Of a DNA stretch of 64,000 nucleotides, positions 16,675 to 24,890 are shown piece after piece. Source of the stretch: Pseudomonadales bacterium (GTDB taxonomy: Bacteria; Pseudomonadota; Gammaproteobacteria; Pseudomonadales; Azotimanducaceae); the NCBI GenBank assembly GCA_028285415.1, contig JANQPF010000010.1:62001-126000 (forward strand), read 5' to 3'. The notes below the pieces were generated by a model. That model worked only from the letters and a program-made list of their open reading frames with translations, was not told the origin of the DNA and made no database searches. Positions within the stretch are counted from its first letter, which is position 1; every line of letters starts with the position of its first letter. The position numbers were made by a program, and so were the translations under genes.

Positions 16675-17580
16675 TCAGTAAACTTCAAGGAGGCACCTTG
16701 CGGTGGGTTTTGCCGTGCCGTTGTGATTTTTCAGGTAGCCCTCGGCGAGATCCTGCTCGACGAGCGCTTTGAAAAGGCCTCGTTCCATGCCTTCGATACC
16801 GCAAACGTAGATCAGCGTGCCTGGGTCTGCGAGGAGCGGGCAGAAGTAATCCATGTTCCGCGTGATGAGATCGCTGACGTAAACGGCGTCGCCCTCGCGG
16901 CTGAGCGCGGTGTGGTAGTTGAAGTTCGGGTACTCGTCAGCGAGCTCGACGAACAGGGGATCGTACAGAAGATCGGTGGCGTAGGGTGCGCCCATGACCA
17001 GATCGATACGCGCACCGCTGGGCCCTGACGGGCGCATCAGAAGCTCCATGATCATGCCGCGGAACGGTGCAATGCCCGTGCCCGTGGCAATGAAAAGGTA
17101 GTTGTGTATGTCGGGATCGTGGGGCAGCAGGAAGCGCTTACCCTGCGGACCGGTCAACGCCACGGGGTCGCCCGCTTTGAGATCACACAGGTAGTTGCTG
17201 CAAACGCCCAGGAAGAGCGAGTGATCGGCGGGGTCGTCAGCATCGCTCTGCGGCACAAACTCGTCGATGACACGCTTTGGCGTGGTCGACAGCACCTGCG
17301 CCTCGCCATCCTCTCCCCAGCTGGGGCAGGCGATCGAATACAGCCTGACCTTGTGCGGCCGTCCGGCATCGTCGACGCCGGGAGCGAGCACACCGAAACT
17401 CTGGCCGGCACGGAAATTGCCGGCAAGCGGCGTATCGCTCACGTCAATGACGGTATGTTTGATGAAGCTGGCTGACTTGCCCTTGAGACACAGTTCGTTG
17501 GAAATCCCCCGCCCCACGACCGGGGCCTTGGGTCTGACGAGGCCCATCTGCACAGCTGGAAATGTCGGCGAGTCAGGCAT
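16675..17580 (-). CDS. Ferredoxin--NADP(+) reductase family protein
   Basis: FAD-dependent oxidoreductase of 301 residues that moves electrons between NADPH and a ferredoxin or flavodoxin. The FAD-binding motif RLYSIA is followed by the CSNYLCDL block of plant-type FNRs. NADP-binding elements are GTGIAPFRG and, later, YVCGIEGM. The protein ends in an aromatic residue (CLLEVY), like plant/cyanobacterial FNR, where the terminal Tyr stacks on the flavin. In this genome it could supply electrons to the P450 or the thiol/sulfur enzymes, but no ferredoxin gene is nearby to support this. It is on the same strand as the membrane protein that follows. Confidence 0.85.
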   Translation of the reverse strand: MPDSPTFPAVQMGLVRPKAPVVGRGISNELCLKGKSASFIKHTVIDVSDTPLAGNFRAGQSFGVLAPGVDDAGRPHKVRLYSIACPSWGEDGEAQVLSTTPKRVIDEFVPQSDADDPADHSLFLGVCSNYLCDLKAGDPVALTGPQGKRFLLPHDPDIHNYLFIATGTGIAPFRGMIMELLMRPSGPSGARIDLVMGAPYATDLLYDPLFVELADEYPNFNYHTALSREGDAVYVSDLITRNMDYFCPLLADPGTLIYVCGIEGMERGLFKALVEQDLAEGYLKNHNGTAKPTARCLLEVY

Positions 17581-17661
17581 GTTGCCACTCCCCGTGCACG
17601 TCGTATTACGTTACCCAAAGATACGGCGCATGTAAAAGACGGGCGGTTGCCGGGCGCCGGA

Positions 17662-17880
17662 TTACAGCAGTTTGCGAACCAGAGAGATGAGCCCTGATAG
17701 CACTACCGACACCACAATCATCGATGCCAGCGGGAAGTAGAACTGAAAGCCTTCCCGCTTGATGTGGAAGTCGCCGGGTAAATTGCCGAACCAGCTGAAG
17801 AGGCCGGTTTTTGCCACGATGCCAATGACCAGAAGGCATAGTCCCAGAAAGATCAGCCAGTTGCCGATGGATCCCTGCAT
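17662..17880 (-). CDS. DUF2905 small membrane protein
   Basis: Protein of 72 residues with the DUF2905 pattern. It has an N-terminal membrane helix (NWLIFLGLCLLVIGIVAKTG), the conserved WFGNLPGDFHIKR loop, and a C-terminal membrane helix ending in a basic tail. The length is normal for the family. The function of DUF2905 is unknown. It is a probable single gene between the FNR and DUF427 genes on the same strand. Confidence 0.85.
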   Translation of the reverse strand: MQGSIGNWLIFLGLCLLVIGIVAKTGLFSWFGNLPGDFHIKREGFQFYFPLASMIVVSVVLSGLISLVRKLL

Positions 17881-17939
17881 GCCACGAGCTCCGAGCGCGA
17901 CGCGCTGTTACCTGGCTGCGATCATAGCGTGGGGCCTCA

Positions 17940-18512
17940 TTACCAGGAAGCGCTGGCTGGTTCGCCTTTGATGGGTCCGGCGAGATCGTCGGTCACCCAG
18001 CCGCCGTAGAAGCCGCCCGGTTGCGACCGCGCCTGCTCACCATCGACGCGGCACTCGAGGCGGCCGGGATAGAAGCTCACCCAGAGATAGAGATCGAGGA
18101 AGGCGGGAAACATCCGCGCGTAACGCCAACCCGCGTCTGCGACACCTTCGACTGAACAGCTTTGAGCCACGCCTTTCCACTCACACACCGAGTTCATCTC
18201 ACCCCAGCTGAGCTCGGCAACCACGTCTTCGGGCGGGAAGTAGTAGGTGGGCGCACCGGCGGTTTCCAGCACCCGCACGCCGCGACGGGTTTCTGCAATC
18301 AGCGTCTCGCCAAGGTAGACCGTCAGCTGTTGGGCGCACGGCAGCATCGCCGGCGGTCGAGGAAAATCCCACACCGACACCTGGTTCGGTCCTGGTGAGT
18401 CGGCAAAATCCGGACGGGAGGTGCCGTTGAACTGCCAGCGGCGGCGCGCTTCGAGAATGTGCTCCGGCTCGGGCAGGACCGGGATGCGATCGATGTCGGG
18501 TTTGTCAGTCAT
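17940..18512 (-). CDS. DUF427 family protein
   Basis: Cytoplasmic protein of 190 residues with a DUF427 fold: the segment VYLGETLIAETRRGVRVLETAGAPTYYFPPEDV is diagnostic, followed by CEWKGVAQ and the late WVSFYPGRLECRVDG strand. Conserved Tyr, Pro and Glu residues of the barrel are present. The biochemical role of the family is not established. The start codon at 18512 is divergent from the AhpD-like operon, leaving a 70-nt shared control region. Confidence 0.8.
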   Translation of the reverse strand: MTDKPDIDRIPVLPEPEHILEARRRWQFNGTSRPDFADSPGPNQVSVWDFPRPPAMLPCAQQLTVYLGETLIAETRRGVRVLETAGAPTYYFPPEDVVAELSWGEMNSVCEWKGVAQSCSVEGVADAGWRYARMFPAFLDLYLWVSFYPGRLECRVDGEQARSQPGGFYGGWVTDDLAGPIKGEPASASW

Positions 18513-18582
18513 GGCGTTAGATTGACAGAGATTGCACCGTCCGCCCAGTCATGGTTTGCTCTCCTGCCTGGGAGGAACAGAG

Positions 18583-19068
18583 ATGCAGAAACTCATCGCG
18601 GCATTGCCTGCGGAATCCGAGCTCGAAGGGATGCTTGCGCATCGGCCCGAGCTGCAGGTGCGTTACCGGGCGTTCATGCAGAGCGTGCGCGGGGACGGTA
18701 ACCTGCCGCCACGCCTGCTCGAGCTCTGCCGCGTGCGGGTTGCCCAGATTCACGATTGTGCTGCTGAGCTTGCGCTCAGCGATGCGGCGGCACCGCTGAC
18801 TGCGGCGGAGATAGATCAGCTTGCAGCCGGCCGGCTCGGCGACTTCAGCGATGCAGAGCAGGCGGCGCTTGCCATTGCCGAGTTGTTGCCCTACGCCCAC
18901 CACCAGCTCGATGATGCGGCGGTCAAGCGGGCTGATGAGCTGCTCGGTCACGCCGGCTGCGTGGCTCTGCTGACGGCGCTTGCGTTTTTCGACGTGAACT
19001 GCCGTCTGAAGCTGACGCTCGGCGTCGAAGCCACAGCGCAATCGCTCTCAACAGATCACCTCGTTTAA
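18583..19068 (+). CDS. AhpD-like/carboxymuconolactone decarboxylase family protein (CxxE variant)
   Basis: Helical protein of 161 residues of the AhpD/CMD superfamily. The family core RVRVAQIHDCAAEL is present, but the usual CxxC is CAAE: only the first cysteine is kept, so a dithiol peroxidase or reductase cycle is not possible within one subunit. The ATG at 18583 follows GGGAGGA with a 6-nt spacer; an earlier in-frame ATG at 18532 lacks a ribosome site. The gene is first in an operon, and the next gene is a related protein with a UGA in place of the second cysteine codon. The two may form hetero-oligomers or have split roles. Confidence 0.75.
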   Translation: MQKLIAALPAESELEGMLAHRPELQVRYRAFMQSVRGDGNLPPRLLELCRVRVAQIHDCAAELALSDAAAPLTAAEIDQLAAGRLGDFSDAEQAALAIAELLPYAHHQLDDAAVKRADELLGHAGCVALLTALAFFDVNCRLKLTLGVEATAQSLSTDHLV

Positions 19069-19091
19069 CGACTGGCCCGGGAGATGTCCTG

Positions 19092-19604
19092 ATGTCTACT
19101 GAACCTAGAATCCCTTCGGCCGTGCCCGGACAGGCGGAAGATTTCGCCACGGTCACCGCGCATACGCCGGAGACGATCACGCGGTTTTTTGATCTCTACG
19201 CCGAGTTCTGGCAACGCGGTGTGGTACCGCCGGAGCTCAAAGAGCTGACGCGCCTGCGCAACGCGCGCATCACGGATTGTGGTTACTGAAAAAACGTGCG
19301 TTTCGATTCTGCCCGTGTGGCAGGACTGGATGAGGACAAAGCCGCGCTCGTGACGGACGGCTACGAGGCGCGACTAGCCGCGACGGAGGTGGACGCCTTG
19401 CGGCTGACCGACGAGATCATCGGTGTTCCCGGGCGCCTCGGCGATGACGACATCGCGCGGCTCCGCGCACGCTTCAGCCCGGCGGAGCTGGTTGAGCTCA
19501 GCCTTGGCGTTGGTCTCTTTCTGGGTATGTCGAAGGTGCTGATTACGCTCGGTCTCGAGCCGCAGGACATGCCGGTGACGGTTATTCCGACGCCGGGGAG
19601 TTGA
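19092..19604 (+). CDS. AhpD-like selenoprotein candidate (CGYU, UGA at codon 66)
   Basis: Reads as one 170-residue AhpD/CMD-family protein if the in-frame TGA at 19287-19289 is selenocysteine. The context is RNARITDCGY-U-KNVRFDSARVAGL: the residue at the TGA is the second Cys of the family's CxxC redox motif (Cys63, Sec66). Downstream the frame is open to a normal family C-terminus with no other lesion. A bacterial SECIS-like hairpin follows (19307-19325). GGGAG precedes the ATG. The gene is 23 nt after its paralogue, and its final stop overlaps the GGT start, so coupling needs read-through. Likely role: thiol peroxidase or disulfide reductase. The alternative is a nonsense mutation or a sequencing error from TGC/TGT. 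Confidence 0.75.
19307..19325 (+). promoter_or_regulatory. Bacterial SECIS-like hairpin
   Basis: Seven-pair stem (19307-19313 with 19319-19325, one U-G pair) closed by the 5-nt loop CGUGU. There are 24 nt between the UGA and the loop, and a G occupies the second loop position. These agree with the published bacterial SECIS model (loop 16-37 nt from UGA, G within the first two loop bases, upper stem of at least 4 bp). The hairpin lies within the coding frame, as in bacteria. Confidence 0.65.
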
Positions 19605-21169
19605 TGTACGACCCGGGTCAACCATATCCCTCTCAGCGCTCACCCGTAGCGGCGTCCAACGTCGTTGCTACGTCTCAGCCGTTGGCGACGCAGGCGGGTA
19701 TTGCTGCACTGCAACGGGGCGGCAACGCCGTGGATGCAGCACTTGCCGCCGCCATTACGCTGACGGTGGTCGAACCCAACAACAACGGGGTGGGCAGTGA
19801 CGCGTTCTGTCTGCTGTGGGATGGCGACGCGCTCGTTGGTCTGAATGCCTCCGGCCGCTCGCCGCGGGGATGGGACCTCGAGCGCTTTGCCGGCCGCCAG
19901 CAGATGCCAAGCAAAGGCTGGGATGCGGTCACCGTACCGGGTGCGGTCAGCGCCTGGACGGCGCTGTCTCAACGCTACGGCAAACTGCCGTTCACCGACC
20001 TGTTCGAATCTGCTGTGCATTACGCGCGCGAAGGGTTCCAGGTGGGTCCGAAATCCGCGTTTTACTGGCAGGCTCTGGCGGCGTATTACGCTGAGTTCGA
20101 TGAGTTTGCGCGGCACTTCCTGCCGGCGCCGCAAGCGGGGGATCGGGTGCTCCGTCCGGAGCTGGCGGCGACGCTCGAGCGCATTGCCGCGAGCGACGGA
20201 CTGGACTTCTACAGTGGCGAGCTTGCGCAGCGGATTGATGCCGCAGCCCGCGAGGCGGGTGGTGCGCTGCGCTTCGAAGATCTCAGAGATCATGAGCCGG
20301 AGTGGGTGACTCCCGTCGCGCAGGACTACCACAACGTCTGCCTGCACGAGATACCGCCGAACGGGCAGGGACTTGCCGCACAAATTGCGCTTGGCATCCT
20401 CGCGCATCTGGAAACCGCGCCGGTGGACTCTACAGAATGGCTGCACCAGCAGATTGAAGCCATGAAAATTGCGGTGCGTGCGGCGCAGGATCACATTGCG
20501 GACGCGGGTGCCATGCAGACGTCGATAGAAGCGCTGCTGGATGCCGAATCTCTGGCCCGGGCAGCGGCGGCTATCGGCGACAGCGCCAGCACGGCGGCAC
20601 CGGTTGCCTTGCCGACGAGTCCGGATACCGTCTATCTCTGCGCCGCGGATGCTTCCGGCATGATGATTTCGTACATCCAGTCGAACTATTTTGCGTTTGG
20701 CTCGGGCGTGGTGATTCCGGGTACCGGCATTGCCATGCAGAACCGCGGCAGCGGATTTGTCCTGGAGCCGGGACATCCCAACTGCGTGGCGCCCGGGAAG
20801 CGGCCGTTCCATACCATCATCCCCGGCTTCGTCACGGCTGACGGCGCCCCCCTTCTGAGCTTTGGTGTGATGGGCGGGCACATGCAGCATCAGGGTCACG
20901 TGCAGATGGTCACCCGCATGTTCGATCACGGACAGAACCCGCAGACGGCAAGTGATGCACCCCGCTGGCACGTCTACCCGGATTTCAGCGTGGCGTTGGA
21001 ACGCGGATTCGACTCGGAAGTTGTCGATGCGCTACGGGCGCGCGGCCACGACGTCAAAACCGACGCGCCGGAAAGCACCTTCGGTGGCGCGCAGCTCATC
21101 CTGAAAACGGCAGAGGGCTACGTTGCGGGCTCTGATCACCGTAAAGAGGGGCATGCGGCCGGTTTTTGA
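19604..21169 (+). CDS. Gamma-glutamyltranspeptidase family protein
   Basis: Ntn-hydrolase of 521 residues related to gamma-glutamyltransferase (glutathione hydrolase). The N-terminal region GNAVDAALAAAITLTVVEPNNNGVGSD and the late SxxxxMPG-equivalent block FVLEPGHPN are visible. The precursor cleavage/nucleophile position is the Thr in SPDTVYLCAADASG. No signal peptide is seen, so this is probably a cytoplasmic homologue that may act on another gamma-glutamyl or amide substrate. The ATG at 19604 overlaps the stop of the selenoprotein candidate (TGATG), which implies translational coupling. Its position between AhpD-like and rhodanese genes points to thiol metabolism, which is an inference. 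Confidence 0.85.
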   Translation: MYDPGQPYPSQRSPVAASNVVATSQPLATQAGIAALQRGGNAVDAALAAAITLTVVEPNNNGVGSDAFCLLWDGDALVGLNASGRSPRGWDLERFAGRQQMPSKGWDAVTVPGAVSAWTALSQRYGKLPFTDLFESAVHYAREGFQVGPKSAFYWQALAAYYAEFDEFARHFLPAPQAGDRVLRPELAATLERIAASDGLDFYSGELAQRIDAAAREAGGALRFEDLRDHEPEWVTPVAQDYHNVCLHEIPPNGQGLAAQIALGILAHLETAPVDSTEWLHQQIEAMKIAVRAAQDHIADAGAMQTSIEALLDAESLARAAAAIGDSASTAAPVALPTSPDTVYLCAADASGMMISYIQSNYFAFGSGVVIPGTGIAMQNRGSGFVLEPGHPNCVAPGKRPFHTIIPGFVTADGAPLLSFGVMGGHMQHQGHVQMVTRMFDHGQNPQTASDAPRWHVYPDFSVALERGFDSEVVDALRARGHDVKTDAPESTFGGAQLILKTAEGYVAGSDHRKEGHAAGF

Positions 21170-21195
21170 GCTTTGCAACTGAACGGAGAGCACCC

Positions 21196-21627
21196 ATGGC
21201 AATCAAGAATGTCTTCGAAGAAACCAGCGCGCTGAAAGCGCGCATTGAAAACCTGAGCGTTGATGACCTCCAAGCTGAGATGGCCGCTGGCGCAGATCCT
21301 TTGCTGGTGGATCTCAGGGAGATTCAGGAAGTGGTCGACCTCGGCACCATCCCCGGCGCGAAACACGTGCCGCGCGGGATGCTCGAATTCTGGGCGGATC
21401 CCGCAAGTCCCTACTACCGGGATTACTTCACCGAAGAGCGTCGCATCGTGGTCTTCTGCGCTGGTGGCGGGCGGTCTGTGTATGCAACGCTTGCGCTCGA
21501 GGACATGGGTTTCAAAAATGTGGCGCACCTGGAAGCGGGCTTCAACGGCTGGAAGAAAGCGGGCGGAGAGGTAGAGGACGTTGCCGCCACCAGCCGGTGG
21601 GTGCGCCGGGAAAAGCCACAAGCCTGA
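21196..21627 (+). CDS. Rhodanese-like sulfurtransferase
   Basis: Single-domain rhodanese of 143 residues. The substrate loop CAGGGRS carries the active-site cysteine that accepts sulfane sulfur as a persulfide. Upstream are the CH2A-like block LLVDLREIQEV and the IPGAKHVPRGMLEF segment, and the C-terminus has the EAGFNGWKKAGGEV block. The ATG at 21196 follows GGAGAG with a 5-nt gap; an upstream in-frame codon at 21166 would overlap the previous gene. It is third downstream of the AhpD-like pair and probably part of the same operon (26-nt gap). Rhodaneses can also handle selenium, which is of interest next to a putative selenoprotein. Confidence 0.88.
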   Translation: MAIKNVFEETSALKARIENLSVDDLQAEMAAGADPLLVDLREIQEVVDLGTIPGAKHVPRGMLEFWADPASPYYRDYFTEERRIVVFCAGGGRSVYATLALEDMGFKNVAHLEAGFNGWKKAGGEVEDVAATSRWVRREKPQA

Positions 21628-21660
21628 CATCACAACTACGCACGAGGAGGGGTAAACGCT

Positions 21661-22692
21661 ATGGACTTTGACATGATGGTCGGGGGGCTCACGTGGAAGG
21701 ACAGCGCGGCGTTGGCGGGCCGGCTCCAGGAAGCGGGCTTCTCGGGCATGCTCTTTACCGAAACCGGCACGACACCGTGGATGTCCATCGCGGCCGCCGC
21801 AATGGCGGCGCCCAAGCTCGAATTCTCGACCGGCATTGCCGTTGCCTTTCCGCGCAGCCCCATGATCTCGGCCCAGATTGCCTGGGAGCTTGCCGCCAAT
21901 ACAGGTGGTCGCTTCCGCCTGGGGCTCGGCAGTCAGGTCAAAGGTCATGTCGTGCGGCGGTACAGCTCAACCTTCGACAAGCCTGCGCCGCAGATGCGGG
22001 ACTATGTGGGCGCGGTGCAGGCGTGCCTGCGGGCGTTCCGTGGTGAAGAAAAGCTCCACCACGAGGGCCCCTACTACAACCTCAGCTACCTGCCTGCTCA
22101 GTGGGCACCGATGCGCCACGACTACGAAGACGTGAAGCTCGACATCTCGGCAGTGGGTCCGCACATGTGCCGTCTCGCCGGTGAGCTCTGTGACGGCATC
22201 CACGTGCACCCCATGCATTCGATGCATTACATTGCCAACCGGCTGCAGCCGGCGGTTGCCGAAGGGGCGGCCAAAGCGGGTCGGGACGCCGCTGAAATTG
22301 ATCTCATCGTACCCGTATTCGCGGTGCCGGGAGACAGCCCCGAGGCCCGCGAAAAACTCCTGCAGCGCGCGAGGACGCAGATTGCGTTTTACGGCTCCAC
22401 ACCGAACTACGCGTTTCAGTTCGACGATCTGGGCTTTGCCGGGACCACAGCGCGCCTTGGCGAGTTGATGAAAGCGGGTGACATGGCCGGCATGGCGGAG
22501 ACGATTTCGGAGGAGATGCTCGAGCACTTTGCGGTCATTGCCACGTGGGATGATCTCGCGGACAAGCTCCGTGATCGCTATCACGGCGTGGCCAGCCGGC
22601 TCGTCATGTACCTGACCGCCGACGATATCCGGCGCGCACCCGAAAACCTGGCGCGCTGGGGAGAAATTGCGCAAGCTGTGCGAGCCGCCTGA
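21661..22692 (+). CDS. LLM-class flavin-dependent oxidoreductase, TIGR03617-like
   Basis: Luciferase-like alpha/beta-barrel protein of 343 residues. The blocks FSGMLFTETGTTPWMSIAAAAM, FSTGIAVAFPRSPMISAQIAWELA and GGRFRLGLGSQV are those of the F420-type LLM subfamily, where FMN or F420 binds at the barrel C-terminal side. The substrate is unknown. GAGGAGG precedes the ATG. It follows the rhodanese gene by 33 nt and probably belongs to the same operon. Two more LLM enzymes occur in the window (43.7 kb and the right end), but they are only distantly similar. Confidence 0.85.
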   Translation: MDFDMMVGGLTWKDSAALAGRLQEAGFSGMLFTETGTTPWMSIAAAAMAAPKLEFSTGIAVAFPRSPMISAQIAWELAANTGGRFRLGLGSQVKGHVVRRYSSTFDKPAPQMRDYVGAVQACLRAFRGEEKLHHEGPYYNLSYLPAQWAPMRHDYEDVKLDISAVGPHMCRLAGELCDGIHVHPMHSMHYIANRLQPAVAEGAAKAGRDAAEIDLIVPVFAVPGDSPEAREKLLQRARTQIAFYGSTPNYAFQFDDLGFAGTTARLGELMKAGDMAGMAETISEEMLEHFAVIATWDDLADKLRDRYHGVASRLVMYLTADDIRRAPENLARWGEIAQAVRAA

Positions 22693-22748
22693 TGCGGCAG
22701 CAGAAAAGCCTGCGCCGATCACCACTCACATACAATAAGGAGACACCC

Positions 22749-23306
22749 GTGAGATTCATCATTGCAGCCCTCGTTTTGCTTGCAGCGCCCGTATGGGCAG
22801 ACGACGTGACCGATGCCATTGACCAGGCGAGAGACCTCTACGATGACGGACAAACCCAGGCAGCCATTACGCAGCTCGAGTTTGCCGCGCAGCTCATCAG
22901 GCAGGCCCGCGGCACTGGCCTGCAGGCATTCCTGCCGGATGCGCTCGATGATTGGACGGCGGAAGCACCGCAGTCGCAATCCGCCGGGGCAGCCATGTTC
23001 GGGGGTGGCACCACGGTGTCGCGCAGCTACACGAAAGGCGGTAACAACGTCGAAATTTCCATCATTACCGATTCCCCGCTGCTGCAGTCGATGATGATGA
23101 TGTTCTCCAACCCCGCGATGCTTGCCGCCCAGGGGGGGCAGCTGCAGATGATCCAGGGCCAGCAGGCGGTCCTGCAGGCCAACAACGGCGGGGTCATGAT
23201 GGTGCTCAACAACACCTATCTGATTCAGGTGCAGGGCAACGCGACGGATGCCGATTATCTGGCGTATGCCAACGCCATCGACATTGCCGGTCTGCTCGCG
23301 TTTTAG
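22749..23306 (+). CDS. Exported protein of unknown function
   Basis: Predicted periplasmic protein of 185 residues. The GTG at 22749 has AAGGAG six bases upstream and opens a signal peptide (RFIIAALVLLAAPVWA, cleavage before DDV). The mature protein begins with a helical segment (AIDQARDLYDDGQTQAAITQ) and contains a glycine/methionine-rich central part (SMMMMFSNPAML, QLQMIQGQQAVLQANNGG). An N-terminal extension starting at 22692 overlaps the LLM stop and lacks a ribosome site. It is the last gene of the 18.6-23.3 kb operon. I do not recognise a firm family. Confidence 0.65.
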   Translation: MRFIIAALVLLAAPVWADDVTDAIDQARDLYDDGQTQAAITQLEFAAQLIRQARGTGLQAFLPDALDDWTAEAPQSQSAGAAMFGGGTTVSRSYTKGGNNVEISIITDSPLLQSMMMMFSNPAMLAAQGGQLQMIQGQQAVLQANNGGVMMVLNNTYLIQVQGNATDADYLAYANAIDIAGLLAF

Positions 23307-23321
23307 CGCCGTCACTGGTGT

Positions 23322-23411
23322 CGTAATTTGCATTAGGTTGTAAGTTTTAAGGAGATTTTTGATAATTTAGCTGACTGTTCCGAGTTTCGTGGTTAGAATT
23401 CGCAAATTACG
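23322..23411. repeat. Long-range inverted repeat flanking the cys promoters
   Basis: CGTAATTTGC (23322-23331) and GCAAATTACG (23402-23411) are perfect 10-bp inverted arms separated by 70 nt that contain both putative cysD promoters. Arms seven to eight helical turns apart could be paired operator half-sites for looping, or an RNA stem if transcription starts upstream. The match to a CysB site is not evident. Confidence 0.4.
23338..23399 (+). promoter_or_regulatory. Tandem sigma-70-like promoters of the cysD operon
   Basis: P1 is TTGTAA (23338-23343), 17 nt, GATAAT (23361-23366). P2 is CTGACT (23371-23376), 17 nt, TAGAAT (23394-23399). Each has a 5/6 match in the -10 and 4/6 in the -35. P2 would start about 25 nt before the cysD ATG. 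Confidence 0.5.
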
Positions 23412-23429
23412 TCAATATGGAACAGAGCT

Positions 23430-24890
23430 ATGGAACTCCCGGCAACGCTGCTGACGAATCGGGATGACGCACCCTACTGGGATACCCAGGCGGTGCACGA
23501 GGTGGTACAGACGGAGGGCAAAACCCTCCGTTCCACCGAACGGGCGCTCGAAAAAGCGAGCTGGCTGCCGGAGGCGCTCACGCTGGCAGACCTGCGTGAC
23601 GAGGAGGGCCGCCCCCTCATCAGCCTGGTTGCGGCTAACCTCGAAGCGCAAAGCAAGCGCAAGCGCGTCACCAATCTATACGTACAGTCGAACACGCTCG
23701 ATGACGGTCGGGTACTGCTGATGGCCAACGACGGCCGTGGCGGGCGCCGCTGGCTGTTTCTCGAGGCGCTGAATCTCGAGACCCTGGCGGCAGGCGTTGA
23801 TGGGCTCTGCGGCGACAAAGATGCATTGCTGTGGCCGCACGGTGAGATCACTGCGCTCTTTCGGAGCTGGCAGCTGGATGACAACGAAATCGTCAAGATG
23901 CTGCCATCCGGCACCAAGGTGACGCTCGCGCTGCCGGCATATCGCGCGACGCTGACCCTTGCCGCTTATCCTGACAGTCCGCCGCATCCGGGTGAGATCA
24001 CACACCTCGATCGCCTCGAGGCCGAAGCCATTCATATCATGCGCGAGGTGGTTGCCCAGGCGGAAAATCCGGTCATGCTCTACAGCGTCGGTAAAGACAG
24101 TTCCGTGATGCTGCATCTGGCACGCAAAGCGTTCTATCCGAGCCCGCCGCCGTTTCCGCTCATGCACATCGACACACGCTGGAAGTTCCAGGCGATGTAC
24201 GAGTTCCGCGATCAGATGGCCAGGGAGATCGGCATGGAGCTGATCGTGCATATCAATCCGGAGGGGGTCGAGAAAGACATGAATCCCTTCGATCACGGCA
24301 GCGCGCTGCATACCGACGTCATGAAAACTCAAGGCTTGAAGCAGGCGCTCGACAAGCACGGTTTCGACGTGGCCTTTGGCGGCGCACGTCGCGACGAAGA
24401 AAAGAGCCGCGCCAAGGAGCGCGTGTTCTCGTTTCGTAACGAAGCGCACCGCTGGGATCCCAAGAATCAGCGCCCGGAACTGTGGAATCTCTACAACGGC
24501 TACAAGAATCCCGGCGAGAGCATACGCGTATTCCCGCTCTCCAACTGGACCGAACTCGATATCTGGCAGTACATCTACCGCGAGCACATTCCGATCGTGC
24601 CGCTCTACTTCGCCGCGGAGCGTGCGGTGGTGGAACGTGACGGCATGCTGATGATGGTTGATGACGATCGCATGCGCATGCTGCCCGATGAGGAGATCCA
24701 GATCCGTCGTGTACGTTTCCGTACCCTGGGTTGTTATCCGTTGACGGGTGCCATCGATTCAAGCGCTGACAACCTGTCTTCCATTGTGCTCGAGCTTCTG
24801 CAGAGCCGTACGAGCGAAAGGCAGGGACGGGCGATCGACACGGACAGCGCCGGATCCATGGAGAAGAAGAAGCAGGAGGGCTATTTCTAA
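23430..24890 (+). CDS. cysD: Sulfate adenylyltransferase subunit 2 with ~190-residue N-terminal extension
   Basis: CysD is the ATP-PPase subunit that makes APS from sulfate and ATP with CysN. From about residue 190 the protein is a full Cys[13 protein letters not shown]-loop [54 protein letters not shown], and the ending [11 protein letters not shown]. The first ~190 residues are extra compared with the usual ~300-residue enzyme. They contain a beta-rich stretch ([27 protein letters not shown]) that I do not recognise. The fusion is in one open frame, and no start codon with a ribosome site is seen at the CysD boundary. The substrate-side motif reads HIDTRWKF instead of the common HVDTGWKF. 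The stop overlaps the cysNC start by one base. Confidence 0.9.
   Translation: MELPATLLTNRDDAPYWDTQAVHEVVQTEGKTLRSTERALEKASWLPEALTLADLRDEEGRPLISLVAANLEAQSKRKRVTNLYVQSNTLDDGRVLLMANDGRGGRRWLFLEALNLETLAAGVDGLCGDKDALLWPHGEITALFRSWQLDDNEIVKMLPSGTKVTLALPAYRATLTLAAYPDSPPHPGEITHLDRLEAEAIHIMREVVAQAENPVMLYSVGKDSSVMLHLARKAFYPSPPPFPLMHIDTRWKFQAMYEFRDQMAREIGMELIVHINPEGVEKDMNPFDHGSALHTDVMKTQGLKQALDKHGFDVAFGGARRDEEKSRAKERVFSFRNEAHRWDPKNQRPELWNLYNGYKNPGESIRVFPLSNWTELDIWQYIYREHIPIVPLYFAAERAVVERDGMLMMVDDDRMRMLPDEEIQIRRVRFRTLGCYPLTGAIDSSADNLSSIVLELLQSRTSERQGRAIDTDSAGSMEKKKQEGYF

Noticed and set aside
18522-18527. Perfect -35 TTGACA upstream of the AhpD-like operon
   Set aside because: No acceptable -10 is found 16-19 nt downstream, so a promoter could not be called with confidence although one must exist in this 70-nt gap.
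19092-19289. Short 65-residue AhpD-like gene ending at TGA, followed by a separate 102-residue gene or pseudogene remnant
   Set aside because: Both halves are in the same frame with only the TGA between them, the TGA sits exactly at the second Cys of CxxC, and a SECIS-like hairpin follows. A nonsense mutation or sequencing error remains possible but is less economical.
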